This document shows positions 36,396-44,450 of a stretch of DNA of 64,000 bases, one piece after another; the stretch's first letter is position 1, and every line of letters begins with the position of its first letter. Made by a program: the position numbers and the translations under genes. The notes under the pieces are model-generated. The model saw nothing but the letters and a program-made list of their open reading frames with translations, ran no database searches and was not told the DNA's origin. The DNA comes from Bradyrhizobium sp. CCBAU 53351 (GTDB taxonomy: Bacteria > Pseudomonadota > Alphaproteobacteria > Rhizobiales > Xanthobacteraceae): assembly GCF_015291745.1 (NCBI RefSeq), contig NZ_CP030059.1, positions 1,267,501 to 1,331,500 on the forward strand, in the 5' to 3' direction.

Positions 36396-37565
36396 TCAAC
36401 CGGCAATTTTGACTGGTTTTGGCCGGGCCTGCCAGCCGCGGGCGAGATGCACCAGAAGCGAGGCCGCTACGCTCACACCGCCGATCCAGCCGAGGTCGTT
36501 GGGCGACAGGGTGGCCAGCACCGCGCCGCCGAGGGCCCCGCCTATGGCGAAGCCGAGATACATGGCGGAGGCGTTGAGCGAGAGGGCGATCATCGAGGCC
36601 TGCGGCTCGATCCGGATGATGCTGGCGATCTGGGCCGGATAGAACGCCCAGCCCGAGATGCCCCAGAGGAAGATCGCGCCCAGCACGGCGTAATGGGCCT
36701 GGCCGGGCATCAGCTTCAGGACCAGTGAATGCAGGATGAGGGCGCTCGCCATGCCGGCGAGCCCGAGCGCTGCGGTGGTGAGCGTGCCGAGCCGGTCGGC
36801 CAGGACGCCACCGATCATGTTGCCGATCGCCGCCGCGCCGCCAAACACCAGCAATGCCAGGCTGATCTGCGAGGCGTCGAAGCCGAGATTGCGCAGTGGA
36901 ACCGCGAAATAGGTGAAGACGGTGAAGCCGCCGAGCGCCCATAATATCGTGATCAAAAGTGCGACCACGACATTGCCGTGGCGCGCCACCGCGAGCCGCT
37001 CGCTGAGCGAAGCCGTGTTGCGCGGCAGGCCGCGGGGCAGGCCGAGCAGGAGGCCCGCGAGCGCGACGGCGCCGATCAGGGCAACCATGGCAAAGGTCGC
37101 GCGCCAGCCGAGCAGGCTGCCGACGAGATTGCCGAGGGGAACGCCAATGACAGTCGCGACCGTGAGTCCGGAGGTGACCAGCGCCACCGCGCGGCCCCGC
37201 CGTTCGGGCGATGCGATGGCGATCGACACGGCGAGGGCCGTCGGCATGCACAGGCCCGAGCCCAGCGCCATCAGCATCCGGGAGGCGAGCAGCAGGGCAT
37301 AATTCGAAGCCACCATCGCTGCGAGGTTTCCGGCGATGAAGGTCGCCAGCGCCAGGGCCAGCACGGTTCGGCGGTCGATATTGTTCAGCGCCACCGCCAG
37401 GATCGGGGAGCCCACGGCATAGGTAAGGGCGTAGGCGGTGACGAGCTGGCCGGCGGCCGGGACCGAAATTGACAGATCACCCGCGATTGCAGGCAAAAGC
37501 CCAGCAATCACAAAGCCTTCAGTACCGATCGCAAAGGCTCCCAAGGCCAGCCAGAACACGCTCAT
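36396..37565 (-). CDS. MFS transporter (AraJ-like efflux family)
   Basis: A 389-residue inner-membrane protein with twelve hydrophobic segments. It opens [25 protein letters not shown], the DHA1/AraJ-type start, with the second-loop motif [12 protein letters not shown] and [13 protein letters not shown] later. These pumps export drugs or sugars; the substrate is unknown. ATG 37565 has AGGA 9 bases upstream. It is divergent from an ArsR-type gene with two identical palindromes between them, so the pump is very likely repressed by that regulator. Confidence 0.88.
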   Translation of the reverse strand: MSVFWLALGAFAIGTEGFVIAGLLPAIAGDLSISVPAAGQLVTAYALTYAVGSPILAVALNNIDRRTVLALALATFIAGNLAAMVASNYALLLASRMLMALGSGLCMPTALAVSIAIASPERRGRAVALVTSGLTVATVIGVPLGNLVGSLLGWRATFAMVALIGAVALAGLLLGLPRGLPRNTASLSERLAVARHGNVVVALLITILWALGGFTVFTYFAVPLRNLGFDASQISLALLVFGGAAAIGNMIGGVLADRLGTLTTAALGLAGMASALILHSLVLKLMPGQAHYAVLGAIFLWGISGWAFYPAQIASIIRIEPQASMIALSLNASAMYLGFAIGGALGGAVLATLSPNDLGWIGGVSVAASLLVHLARGWQARPKPVKIAG

Positions 37566-37580
37566 TGGACCACATCCTAT

Positions 37581-37598
37581 GTTCAACGCTTATTGAAC
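37581..37598. promoter_or_regulatory. Palindromic operator 1 (GTTCAA-N6-TTGAAC)
   Basis: GTTCAACGCTTATTGAAC, 16 bases before the MFS ATG. It is identical in arms and spacing to operator 2. Confidence 0.75.
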
Positions 37599-37630
37599 AA
37601 TTGAATGTACAAAGGTGGCGATGTCAATCG

Positions 37631-37648
37631 GTTCAAGAACTATTGAAC
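37631..37648. promoter_or_regulatory. Palindromic operator 2 (GTTCAA-N6-TTGAAC)
   Basis: GTTCAAGAACTATTGAAC, 32 bases before the ArsR ATG. Its start is exactly 50 bases from that of operator 1, close to five helical turns, so both face nearly the same side of DNA. Confidence 0.75.
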
Positions 37649-37679
37649 ATTGCTGCCGCATCGCTATGATTTCCTGGTC

Positions 37680-38051
37680 ATGAGCCGCACGCCTCTCCAC
37701 CCCACCCGCGAGCAGATCGAGCTGCCGATGGTTCTGGATTGCCTCAGCGATCCGATCCGGTTGGCGATCGTGTACCAGCTCGCAGCGCAGGAACGTGTCA
37801 GCAGCGAACTCTGCTGCGGCGATTTCAATGGGCTCGGGGCCAAGTCGAACCTGGCCTATCACTTCGCCAAGCTGCGCGAATGCGGCCTGATGCAGACGCG
37901 CGTGGCCGGCACCAACCGCTTCATGCGATTGCGCCGCGAGGATCTGGATGCACGCTTTCCGGGCCTGCTGGACGCGGTGATTGGCTCCGCGGCGAAGGAT
38001 GCCGAGCGGCTGCACTTGTTGTCGGAGGGGGATGTGGTCGAGGCGGATTGA
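37680..38051 (+). CDS. ArsR-type winged-helix regulator
   Basis: A 123-residue regulator. The family core is LPMVLDCLSDPIRLAIVYQLAAQERVSSELCC, then a recognition helix region KSNLAYHFAKLRECGLMQTRVAGTNRFMRLR. It lacks the classic metal-binding ELCVCDL motif: the cysteines here are ELCCGDF, so metal or thiol sensing through C-C is possible but not shown. ATG 37680 begins where homology begins. It is divergent from the MFS pump; the paired palindromes suggest auto- and cross-regulation. Confidence 0.85.
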   Translation: MSRTPLHPTREQIELPMVLDCLSDPIRLAIVYQLAAQERVSSELCCGDFNGLGAKSNLAYHFAKLRECGLMQTRVAGTNRFMRLRREDLDARFPGLLDAVIGSAAKDAERLHLLSEGDVVEAD

Positions 38052-38164
38052 GGTTCGGGCGGGCAGTCCGTCTTCGCTTGCGCTTCGCTCCAGCTACGCC
38101 GTACACGCTTCGTCCATTCGGGACTGGCGTGACTGCGCCACGCGCAGCCCGTAGGGGCGAAGCG

Positions 38165-38240
38165 TGGAGACCCGGCCTGGATTTGAACCAGGATGAAGAG
38201 CGTTGCACCGCCCTCGCGTAGACGCTTCCGCCACCGGGCC
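38165..38240 (-). pseudogene. tRNA-like remnant (type II tRNA, Leu-like, without a proper anticodon arm)
   Basis: The minus strand gives an acceptor pair GGCCCGG/CCGGGTC, an end TCCA, a D-arm start TGGCGGAAG as in tRNA-Leu, and a perfect T-arm CCTGG-TTCAAAT-CCAGG. Between them lies a hairpin GGGCG/CGCTC that looks like the long variable arm. No 5-bp stem with a 7-base loop and T33 can be drawn, and the D-loop lacks the GG pair. It is 76 nt long. The neighbouring sequence to 38052 shows only repeat-like DNA. Confidence 0.5.
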
Positions 38241-38294
38241 GCAGCGATCATGTCCGATTGCGGTGCCACAAGCCACAACGGCTAATTGTTATGC

Positions 38295-38996
38295 TTAACG
38301 AACCAGGGGCGGCCGCGCGATGAAGGTCATGCGCCAGCGATTGTGGCCGATATTGGTGTGGGCGCGCTGGACCGCGAAGCCGGCTGCGCTCAGCTTGGCG
38401 GTGATCTCGTCCTCGCTGTAGCGCTGCAGCCCGATGCGCGTGCGCAGTTGGCGGTAATCCGACAGCGCGGTGCTGATCAGCCCGATCAGCGCGTCCTTCA
38501 GAAAGCCGTGGCGCAGGCCGAAGCCGAGCAGCGCCATGACATCCCTGAACATGCCGACATTGGGCTGCAGGATGTCCCCCAGCACCAGCTTGCCGGAGGG
38601 CCGCAGGATCCTGCGGATGTTGAGGAACGCGGCATCGAGCTCTTCCGGCGCCATGTATTGCGCGACCGAGTTCATCACCACGAGGTCGATGGACTGGTCC
38701 TGCATATTGCGGACGTCGTCGAGCGAGCGGACGCGGATCTTGGTGTTCGGTGCAAAGCGCGCGATCAGCCGGCCGCGCACCCCGGGCGCTGGCTCGGCCA
38801 GGATCAGCTTGCCGCATGCGGCCGCGACCTGGTTCGCCGACAACGCCTCGCCGCAGGCGTAGTCGAGCACGGTCGCCTCGGGCGAGGCGATGTAGCCGAT
38901 AATGTCCCGCGCGATGATCTGGAAGTGCAAGTCGCGATGCAGCTTGCTGACATAGATCGTATGCGTCGAGTCGTAATAATCGATCCAATCGTCCAT
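38295..38996 (-). CDS. Class I SAM-dependent methyltransferase
   Basis: A 233-residue protein with motif I VLDYACGEALSANQVAAACGKLILAEPAP (about residues 43-71), post-motif SIDLVVMNSVAQYMAPEELDAAF, and motif LRPSGKLVLGDI. It starts MDDWIDYYDSTHTIYVSKLHRDLHFQIIARDI. The substrate is unknown. It is divergent from dps with the stress promoter between them. Confidence 0.85.
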   Translation of the reverse strand: MDDWIDYYDSTHTIYVSKLHRDLHFQIIARDIIGYIASPEATVLDYACGEALSANQVAAACGKLILAEPAPGVRGRLIARFAPNTKIRVRSLDDVRNMQDQSIDLVVMNSVAQYMAPEELDAAFLNIRRILRPSGKLVLGDILQPNVGMFRDVMALLGFGLRHGFLKDALIGLISTALSDYRQLRTRIGLQRYSEDEITAKLSAAGFAVQRAHTNIGHNRWRMTFIARPPLVR

Positions 38997-39023
38997 GGTA
39001 TCCCGCCCAGCGGTTCCTGTCTG

Positions 39024-39048
39024 GGAACCGCGCTGCCCGCCTTGCGTT
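39024..39048 (+). promoter_or_regulatory. EcfG-type general stress promoter of dps
   Basis: GGAAC, a 16-base spacer, and CGTT: an exact match to the alphaproteobacterial sigma-EcfG consensus. It lies 53 bases upstream of the dps GTG. The GGAAC also forms an inverted repeat with CGGTTCC just upstream. Confidence 0.72.
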
Positions 39049-39100
39049 AGGGGTGCGACGGCGCGCCGTCAATGTCCGCGTCCTAACAGGAAGGTCTCCC

Positions 39101-39622
39101 GTGAGCAAAACCAACAAGGTCTCGCCCGATCTCGATACTCCCACCGATCTGTCGCCCGACGGGGTCAAGAAGGTCTCGGAGGCGCTCAACGTGCTTCTGG
39201 CCGACGCCTTCGCGCTGTATCTGAAGACCAAGAACTTCCACTGGCACATCAGCGGTCGGCATTTCCGCGACTACCATCTGCTGCTCGACGAGCAGTCGGA
39301 CCAAATCTTCGCCACCACCGACCAGCTCGCCGAGCGTGTCCGCAAGATCGGCGGCACCACGCTGAAGTCGATTGGCCAGGTCGCAAAGCTGCAGACCATC
39401 AAGGACAACAACGAGGACTACGTCCCGCCGCGCGAGATGCTGCGCGAGCTGATGCAGGACAACAAGCATGTCGCCGCCGCGATGCGCAAAGCCCATGAGG
39501 TCTGCGACGATGCCGGCGACGTCGCCAGTGCCAGCATCCTCGAAGTCTTCATCGACGAGACCGAGCGGCGGACGTGGTTCCTGTTCGAGGCGACGCGGCA
39601 GGAAGGTGGCAACGAGGCGTAG
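39101..39622 (+). CDS. dps: Dps family ferritin-like DNA-protection protein
   Basis: Dps forms a 12-mer that oxidises and stores iron and may bind DNA under stress. The 173-residue protein has the four-helix pattern and the inter-subunit ferroxidase residues: FHWHISGRHFRDYHLLLDEQ (His, Asp, Glu). It starts at GTG 39101, six bases after AGGAAGG, and ends with the helix around ASILEVFIDETERRTWFLFEA. The EcfG promoter upstream gives a strong regulatory context. Confidence 0.93.
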   Translation: MSKTNKVSPDLDTPTDLSPDGVKKVSEALNVLLADAFALYLKTKNFHWHISGRHFRDYHLLLDEQSDQIFATTDQLAERVRKIGGTTLKSIGQVAKLQTIKDNNEDYVPPREMLRELMQDNKHVAAAMRKAHEVCDDAGDVASASILEVFIDETERRTWFLFEATRQEGGNEA

Positions 39623-39633
39623 GCCGAGCTGTC

Positions 39634-39771
39634 GGAGGGTGGGCAAAGGCACGCTGTTCGCGCGCCTGCCCACCATCTCTCTCGATCGCAAAAATGCGTG
39701 GGCACGCTTCCGCCTTCGCTCTTCGAGCTACGGCGGACAAGCCGCTCTGCCCGCCCTACGGCACCCTTCTC
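39634..39771. repeat. Intergenic repeat, GGGTGGGCAAAGGCACG type
   Basis: GAGGGTGGGCAAAGGCACG is mirrored by CGCGCCTGCCCACCATC and followed by a CTACGG-type tail. The pattern (gggcaaa...tgcccacc) looks like a dispersed intergenic element. It fills the gap between dps and the cupin gene. Confidence 0.45.
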
Positions 39772-39775
39772 CTGG

Positions 39776-40297
39776 CTATCGCCACAGCCTCATCAACGCG
39801 CCATCCTTCCCCGTGACGGGATCCGCCGGCGGCAGCGCGACTTGCGGAATCGTCTTCAGCGCCTTGGCGTGGTTCTCCGGCGTCGCCCTCGTGATCTCCA
39901 TCTTGCTGCCTGGCGGATAGGCGCCGATCACGCAGAAATCGTTGCTCGCCTTGATGCATTGATGCCCGGTGCCGGCAGGCAGGATCGCGACGTCGCCGGC
40001 CTTGATGTCCAGCTCTTGGCCGTGGTCGCCGCCGAAGCGGACCCGTGCGCTGCCGCGCGCGACGCCGAGCACCTCGTGCACCGTCGCGTGATAATGCAGA
40101 TAATCGTAGACGCCGTTGCGCCAGGTGCCGCCCCAGCCGTTCGCCTCGAACAGATCTTCGATGGTCGCTTCCGGCTGCTTCGGATCAAGCTTCACCGCGG
40201 CTTGGTAGACCAGGAACGGACGGATGTTGTTCGGCGTAAGGCCGTCGTCCTCGAACACGATGGCGAGTGGCTCGGCGTTGTCGCGGACGACGGACAT
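39776..40297 (-). CDS. Cupin-domain protein
   Basis: A 173-residue single-cupin protein. Motif 1 is YLHYHATVHEVLGVARGSARVRFGG (two His and one Glu as metal ligands) and motif 2 is GDVAILPAGTGHQCI. It resembles the YjlB-like group. Members are enzymes or sensors of unknown substrate. It lies tail to tail with dps. Confidence 0.82.
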   Translation of the reverse strand: MSVVRDNAEPLAIVFEDDGLTPNNIRPFLVYQAAVKLDPKQPEATIEDLFEANGWGGTWRNGVYDYLHYHATVHEVLGVARGSARVRFGGDHGQELDIKAGDVAILPAGTGHQCIKASNDFCVIGAYPPGSKMEITRATPENHAKALKTIPQVALPPADPVTGKDGALMRLWR

Positions 40298-40367
40298 GGC
40301 GGGGCTCCTGCGCGAATCTAGCAGGGATCAACGAGGGGCGTGAGGCGGCGTTCCTCGGTCCTCCGTC

Positions 40368-40398
40368 AATCCGGGGCGACGCGTGAGCCCGGAATGAC
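40368..40398. repeat. Short palindromic repeat, CCGGAATGAC family
   Basis: GTCAATCCGGGGC paired with GAGCCCGGAATGAC, a 31-bp form between carA and the cupin gene. Confidence 0.55.
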
Positions 40399-40400
40399 AA

Positions 40401-40424
40401 GAGCCCGGGACAAGGCCCGGGCTC
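40401..40424 (-). terminator. Probable terminator of carA
   Basis: A perfect 9-bp stem (40401-40409 with 40416-40424) and a 6-base loop. On the minus strand it is followed by TTGTCATT. It lies 33 bases after the carA stop. Confidence 0.6.
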
Positions 40425-40457
40425 GATGTCGTCAAGGCAGTTGCGGAAGAGCGCGCC

Positions 40458-41648
40458 CTACGCGCTCTTCTTCTGCCGCATCAGGTCCGCAAAGCGCTGG
40501 AACAGATAGTGCGAGTCGCGTGGACCTGGTGAGGCCTCGGGATGGTACTGCACCGAGAACACCGGCTTGCCGTCGAGCTGGATGCCGCAGTTGGACCCAT
40601 CGAACAGCGAGATGTGGGTCTGCGTCGCACCCTTCGGCAGCGTGGCCTCGTCCACCGCAAAGCCGTGGTTCATCGAGGTGATCTCGACCTTGCCGGTGGT
40701 CTCGTCCTTCACGGGGTGGTTGGCGCCGTGATGGCCCTGATGCATCTTCTTGGTCTTGGCGCCGACGGCCAGGCCCAGCATCTGGTGGCCGAGACAGATG
40801 CCGAAGGTCGGCGTGCCCGACTTGATGACGTCCTGGATGACAGGCACGGCATATTTGCCGGTTGCAGCCGGATCGCCCGGACCGTTGGACAGGAACACGC
40901 CGTCCGGCTTCATCGCCAGGATGTCTTCGGACGAGGTCGTCGCCGGCACCACCGTCACCTTGCAGCCGACGCCGGCGAGCAGGCGCAGGATGTTGCGCTT
41001 GATGCCGTAGTCGATGGCGACGACGTTGAACTCCGGCTTGTCCTGGCGGCCAAAGCCCTTGTCCCACAGCCAGGGCGTCTCGTCCCAGGTGAAACGCTGG
41101 CCGCTCGTGACCATCGGCACGAGGTCCATGCCTTCGAGGCCGGGCCATTCGCGCGCTTCTTCCTTGAGGCCATGCAGGTCGAACTCGCCGTTTTTGGCGT
41201 GCGCGATCACGGCGTTGGGCATGCCCTTGCTGCGGATCAGTGCGGTCAGCGCGCGGGTGTCGATGCCGGAGAGGCCGATGATGCCGCGTGCCTTCAGCCA
41301 CTGGTCGAGATGCTTGGTGGCGCGGTAGTTCGAGGGATCGGTGATCGCGGTGCGCAGGATCACGCCGCGCGCGCCCGGCGTTGCCGCCATGTTCACCGTC
41401 TCGATGTCTTCCTCGTTGGTACCGACATTGCCGATATGCGGGAAGGTGAAGGTGATGAGCTGGCCGGCATAGGAGGGATCGGTGAGGATCTCCTCATAGC
41501 CGGTCATCGCGGTGTTGAAGCAGACTTCACCGACGGCGTGGCCTTCGGCGCCGAGACCAAAGCCTTCGAGCACCGTGCCGTCAGCAAGCACCAACAGCGC
41601 GGTCGGTTTTTGGTCCGGCCAGGCGGGATCGTTGTCATGTTGTGTCAT
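40458..41648 (-). CDS. carA: Carbamoyl-phosphate synthase small subunit
   Basis: CarA hydrolyses glutamine and channels ammonia to CarB. The 396-residue protein has the N-terminal CPSase domain and a class I glutamine amidotransferase domain with C285 (TFGICLGHQM) and the His-Glu pair in QYHPEASPGPRD. It is monocistronic as far as visible; carB lies about 4.2 kb downstream on the same strand with seven unrelated features between. Confidence 0.96.
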   Translation of the reverse strand: MTQHDNDPAWPDQKPTALLVLADGTVLEGFGLGAEGHAVGEVCFNTAMTGYEEILTDPSYAGQLITFTFPHIGNVGTNEEDIETVNMAATPGARGVILRTAITDPSNYRATKHLDQWLKARGIIGLSGIDTRALTALIRSKGMPNAVIAHAKNGEFDLHGLKEEAREWPGLEGMDLVPMVTSGQRFTWDETPWLWDKGFGRQDKPEFNVVAIDYGIKRNILRLLAGVGCKVTVVPATTSSEDILAMKPDGVFLSNGPGDPAATGKYAVPVIQDVIKSGTPTFGICLGHQMLGLAVGAKTKKMHQGHHGANHPVKDETTGKVEITSMNHGFAVDEATLPKGATQTHISLFDGSNCGIQLDGKPVFSVQYHPEASPGPRDSHYLFQRFADLMRQKKSA

Positions 41649-41794
41649 GAGCGCGTTTCATAGTCTCCGAAGGCGCCGCCGTCAAAGCGGGAGAGGCCCG
41701 ATTCACATGCGTTTTTGCATATTTGACAGGCCTCCTCGGCCGCTTAAGCTCGGTCGCATAATTTCCGGCAATTTGAGGGGCTTGCGAGGCAATA

Positions 41795-42505
41795 ATGGAC
41801 CAGACCACCCCGATCGTGCTGGTTCCGGGGCTGGCCTCCTCGGCCCGGATCTATGCCCCCGTCGTCCCGGCCCTGTGGCGGTTCGGCCCGGTGATGATCG
41901 CCAACCATATCCGCGATGACAGCATGGCGGCGATCGCGGCCCGGGTGCTGAGCGAGGCGCCGCAGCGCTTCGCGCTCGCCGGCCATTCCATGGGCGGCTA
42001 CATCGCGCTCGAGATCATGCGTCAGGCACCCGAGCGGGTTGTGAAACTCGCACTGATCAACACCCAGGCCCGGCCCGACACCGCCGAGGCGACCGCACGC
42101 CGCCGCGGCCTGATGGAGCGCGCCAGGCGCGGCGAGCTCCGCGCCATCCGCGAGGAGAGCTTTGCGGAGCTTGTGCATCCGTCGCGACGCGACGATGCCG
42201 AGATTCTCGAGCTCGTCCATGCGCACGACGAGGATGTCGGCGTCGCGGGATATCTGCGGCAGCAGACCGCGATCATCGCGCGGGTGGATTCGCGCCCGAC
42301 GCTTTCCGCCATCAGCTGTCCGACATTGGTGCTGACGGGCGATGTCGACAACACCATTCCCAACGCGTTCTCCAAGGAGATGGCCGAGGGCATCGCCGGC
42401 GCAAGGCTCAAGGTTCTCGAGCGCTGCGGACACCTGCCGCAAGCCGAGCAGCCGGACGCGACAGTGCGTGCGCTCACCGAATGGCTCGGAACCGAGGTTG
42501 TCTAG
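41795..42505 (+). CDS. Alpha/beta-fold hydrolase
   Basis: A 236-residue hydrolase. The nucleophile is S65 in LAGHSMGGYI; an acid is likely in the DVDNTIP region, and the histidine in ERCGHLPQAEQPD. The oxyanion loop is PGLASS. The substrate is unknown. It starts divergent from carA and is followed by the GatB/YqeY gene on the same strand 51 bases later. Confidence 0.86.
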   Translation: MDQTTPIVLVPGLASSARIYAPVVPALWRFGPVMIANHIRDDSMAAIAARVLSEAPQRFALAGHSMGGYIALEIMRQAPERVVKLALINTQARPDTAEATARRRGLMERARRGELRAIREESFAELVHPSRRDDAEILELVHAHDEDVGVAGYLRQQTAIIARVDSRPTLSAISCPTLVLTGDVDNTIPNAFSKEMAEGIAGARLKVLERCGHLPQAEQPDATVRALTEWLGTEVV

Positions 42506-42556
42506 GGGCCACGAACGGCCTAGATCAGGCCTCAGATATTCGAAGGGATCACGATC

Positions 42557-43012
42557 ATGCTGCGCGACGAGATCAACAATGCGGTCAAGGAGGCCATGAA
42601 GGCCAAGGACGAGCGCAAGCTGTCCACGCTGCGCATGGTCAACTCGACCATCAAGAACGCCGACATCGAGGCCCGCGGCCAGGGCAAGCCGCCGCTGTCA
42701 GATGCCGATCTGCTCGGCGTCTTTCAGAAGATGATCAAGCAGCGCCAGGAATCGGTCGAGCTCTACGACAAGGGCGGCCGCGCCGAGCTCGCAGCCCAGG
42801 AGCGCGAGGAGATCGCGGTGATCTCGGCATACCTGCCGAGGCAGATGGCCGACGACGAGGTGAAGAAGGCGATCGCGGATGCGATCGCCGAGACGGGCGC
42901 AGCCGGCATGAAAGACATGGGCAAGGTGATTGCCGTGCTGCGCGCGAAATACGCCGGCCAGATGGATTTTGGGAAGGCCAGCGGTTTGGTGAAGGCGGCG
43001 TTGTCGGGCTAG
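42557..43012 (+). CDS. GatB/YqeY domain protein
   Basis: A 151-residue stand-alone YqeY-domain protein (LRDEINNAVKEAMKAKDERKLSTLRMVNSTIKNADIEARG ... EIAVISAYLPRQMADDEVKKAI). The domain matches the tail of the GatB tRNA amidotransferase subunit and is thought to bind tRNA. In alphaproteobacteria this gene is often near carA and dnaG, as it is here. The exact role is unknown. Confidence 0.9.
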   Translation: MLRDEINNAVKEAMKAKDERKLSTLRMVNSTIKNADIEARGQGKPPLSDADLLGVFQKMIKQRQESVELYDKGGRAELAAQEREEIAVISAYLPRQMADDEVKKAIADAIAETGAAGMKDMGKVIAVLRAKYAGQMDFGKASGLVKAALSG

Positions 43013-43015
43013 GCC

Positions 43016-43118
43016 GTCATTCCGGGGCGACGCGAAGCGTCGAGCCCGGACTCCATCAGGCCGCCAGCCCTGTTGCTCAATGGATTCCGGGTTCGTGCTT
43101 CGCACGCCCCGGAATGAC
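43016..43118. repeat. Palindromic repeat, GTCATTCCGGGG family (full element)
   Basis: A 103-bp element starting 4 bases after the YqeY stop and ending 22 bases before the epoxide-hydrolase ATG, with the same outer and inner pairs as at 16061-16165. Confidence 0.8.
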
Positions 43119-43139
43119 AAAAAGAAACTGGGAGGCACG

Positions 43140-44276
43140 ATGACCGCGATCAAACCGTTCCGCATCGCCATCAGCGACGACATCCTCACCGATCTCAAAT
43201 CGCGCCTCGCGCGTACGCGCTGGCCGGAGGCGGAGCTGGTCGACGACTGGAGCCAGGGCGCGCCGCTGAAATGGATCCGGGAGATCTGCACCTATTGGGG
43301 GAATGACTATGACTGGCGGGCGCGTGAGGCCAAGCTCAACCGCTTCGAGCAGTTCACCACCGAGATCGACGGGCTCGACATCCATTTCATTCACGCACGC
43401 TCCAAGGAGCCGGCCGCGCTGCCGCTGATCATCACCCATGGCTGGCCCGGCTCGATCGTGGAATTCCAGAAGGTGATCGCGCCGCTGACCGATCCCGCCG
43501 CGCATGGCGGCAATCCCGCCGACGCGTTTCACGTGATCTGTCCCTCGCTGCCGGGTTTCGGCTTCTCGGCCAAACCCAAAGAGACCGGCTGGGGCGTCGA
43601 CCGCATTGCCGCGACCTGGGCCAGGCTGATGGAGCGGTTGGGCTATGCGCGCTACGGCGCGCAAGGCGGCGACTGGGGCTCGGCGGTGACGACGTCGCTC
43701 GGCGCGCAGGACGCGGCGCATTGCGCCGGCATCCACATCACGCTGTCCTTCAACTCGCCACCGCGCATCGAGGGCGAGCCGACGGCGGAAGAGAAGCGGG
43801 CGCTCGCCGGCCTCAAGCATTATGTCGATCTCGACTCCGGTTATTCCAAGCAGCAATCGACGCGCCCGCAGACGCTCGGCTATGGCCTGACGGATTCGCC
43901 GAGCGGGCAGGCGGCCTGGATCCTGGAAAAATTCTGGGCCTGGACTGATTGCAACGGCCACCCCGAGAACATCTTCACCAAGGACGAGCTGCTCGACAAC
44001 GTCATGCTCTATTGGGCGACGGAGACGGCGACCTCCTCGGCGCGGCTCTATTGGGAAAGTTTTGGCAAGCGCCGCACCACGCCGGTCGTCAAGGTGCCGA
44101 CGGGCGTGGCCACCTTTCCCAAGGAGATCATCACGCCGGTGCGGCGCTGGATGGAGCCGAACTTTCCTGACATCACGCATTGGAGCGAGATGGAGAAGGG
44201 TGGCCATTTCGCCGCGTTCGAGCAGCCGGAGCTGTTCGTACGGGAGGTCAGGAAGTTTTTCGCGTCGGTGCGGTAA
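43140..44276 (+). CDS. Epoxide hydrolase-family protein (EHN type)
   Basis: A 378-residue alpha/beta hydrolase with the N-terminal epoxide-hydrolase (EHN) domain (FRIAISDDILTDLKSRLARTRWPEAELVDDWSQG). HGWPG at 100-104 forms the oxyanion site. The nucleophile is D178 in GAQGGDWGSAV, which supports epoxide hydrolysis rather than a serine esterase. The catalytic histidine is in KGGHFAAFEQPELF. ATG 43140 has GGGAGG about 6 bases upstream; the frame extending into the repeat is not coding. Confidence 0.9.
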   Translation: MTAIKPFRIAISDDILTDLKSRLARTRWPEAELVDDWSQGAPLKWIREICTYWGNDYDWRAREAKLNRFEQFTTEIDGLDIHFIHARSKEPAALPLIITHGWPGSIVEFQKVIAPLTDPAAHGGNPADAFHVICPSLPGFGFSAKPKETGWGVDRIAATWARLMERLGYARYGAQGGDWGSAVTTSLGAQDAAHCAGIHITLSFNSPPRIEGEPTAEEKRALAGLKHYVDLDSGYSKQQSTRPQTLGYGLTDSPSGQAAWILEKFWAWTDCNGHPENIFTKDELLDNVMLYWATETATSSARLYWESFGKRRTTPVVKVPTGVATFPKEIITPVRRWMEPNFPDITHWSEMEKGGHFAAFEQPELFVREVRKFFASVR

Positions 44277-44278
44277 CG

Positions 44279-44381
44279 GCATCCCGGGGCGACGCGCTGG
44301 CGTCGAACCCGGAATCCATCAGGCGGCGTTTCCTGTGGCTCGATGGATTCCGGGCTCGCCCTGCGGACGCCCCGGAATGAC
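44279..44381. repeat. Palindromic repeat, CCGGAATGAC family (full element)
   Basis: A 103-bp element whose left end is GGCATCCCGGGGC, slightly altered from GTCATTCC. It begins just past the epoxide-hydrolase stop. Confidence 0.75.
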
Positions 44382-44450
44382 GGGACTTTGTTCCGCGCCC
44401 CTGTGGCTCTAGACTACACAACAACAAGACATCGGGAAACGATCCGGCCC

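Noticed and set aside
38165..38240. Functional tRNA-Ala or tRNA-Leu
   Set aside because: The anticodon stem cannot form with a 7-base loop, T33 is absent and the D-loop GG is missing.
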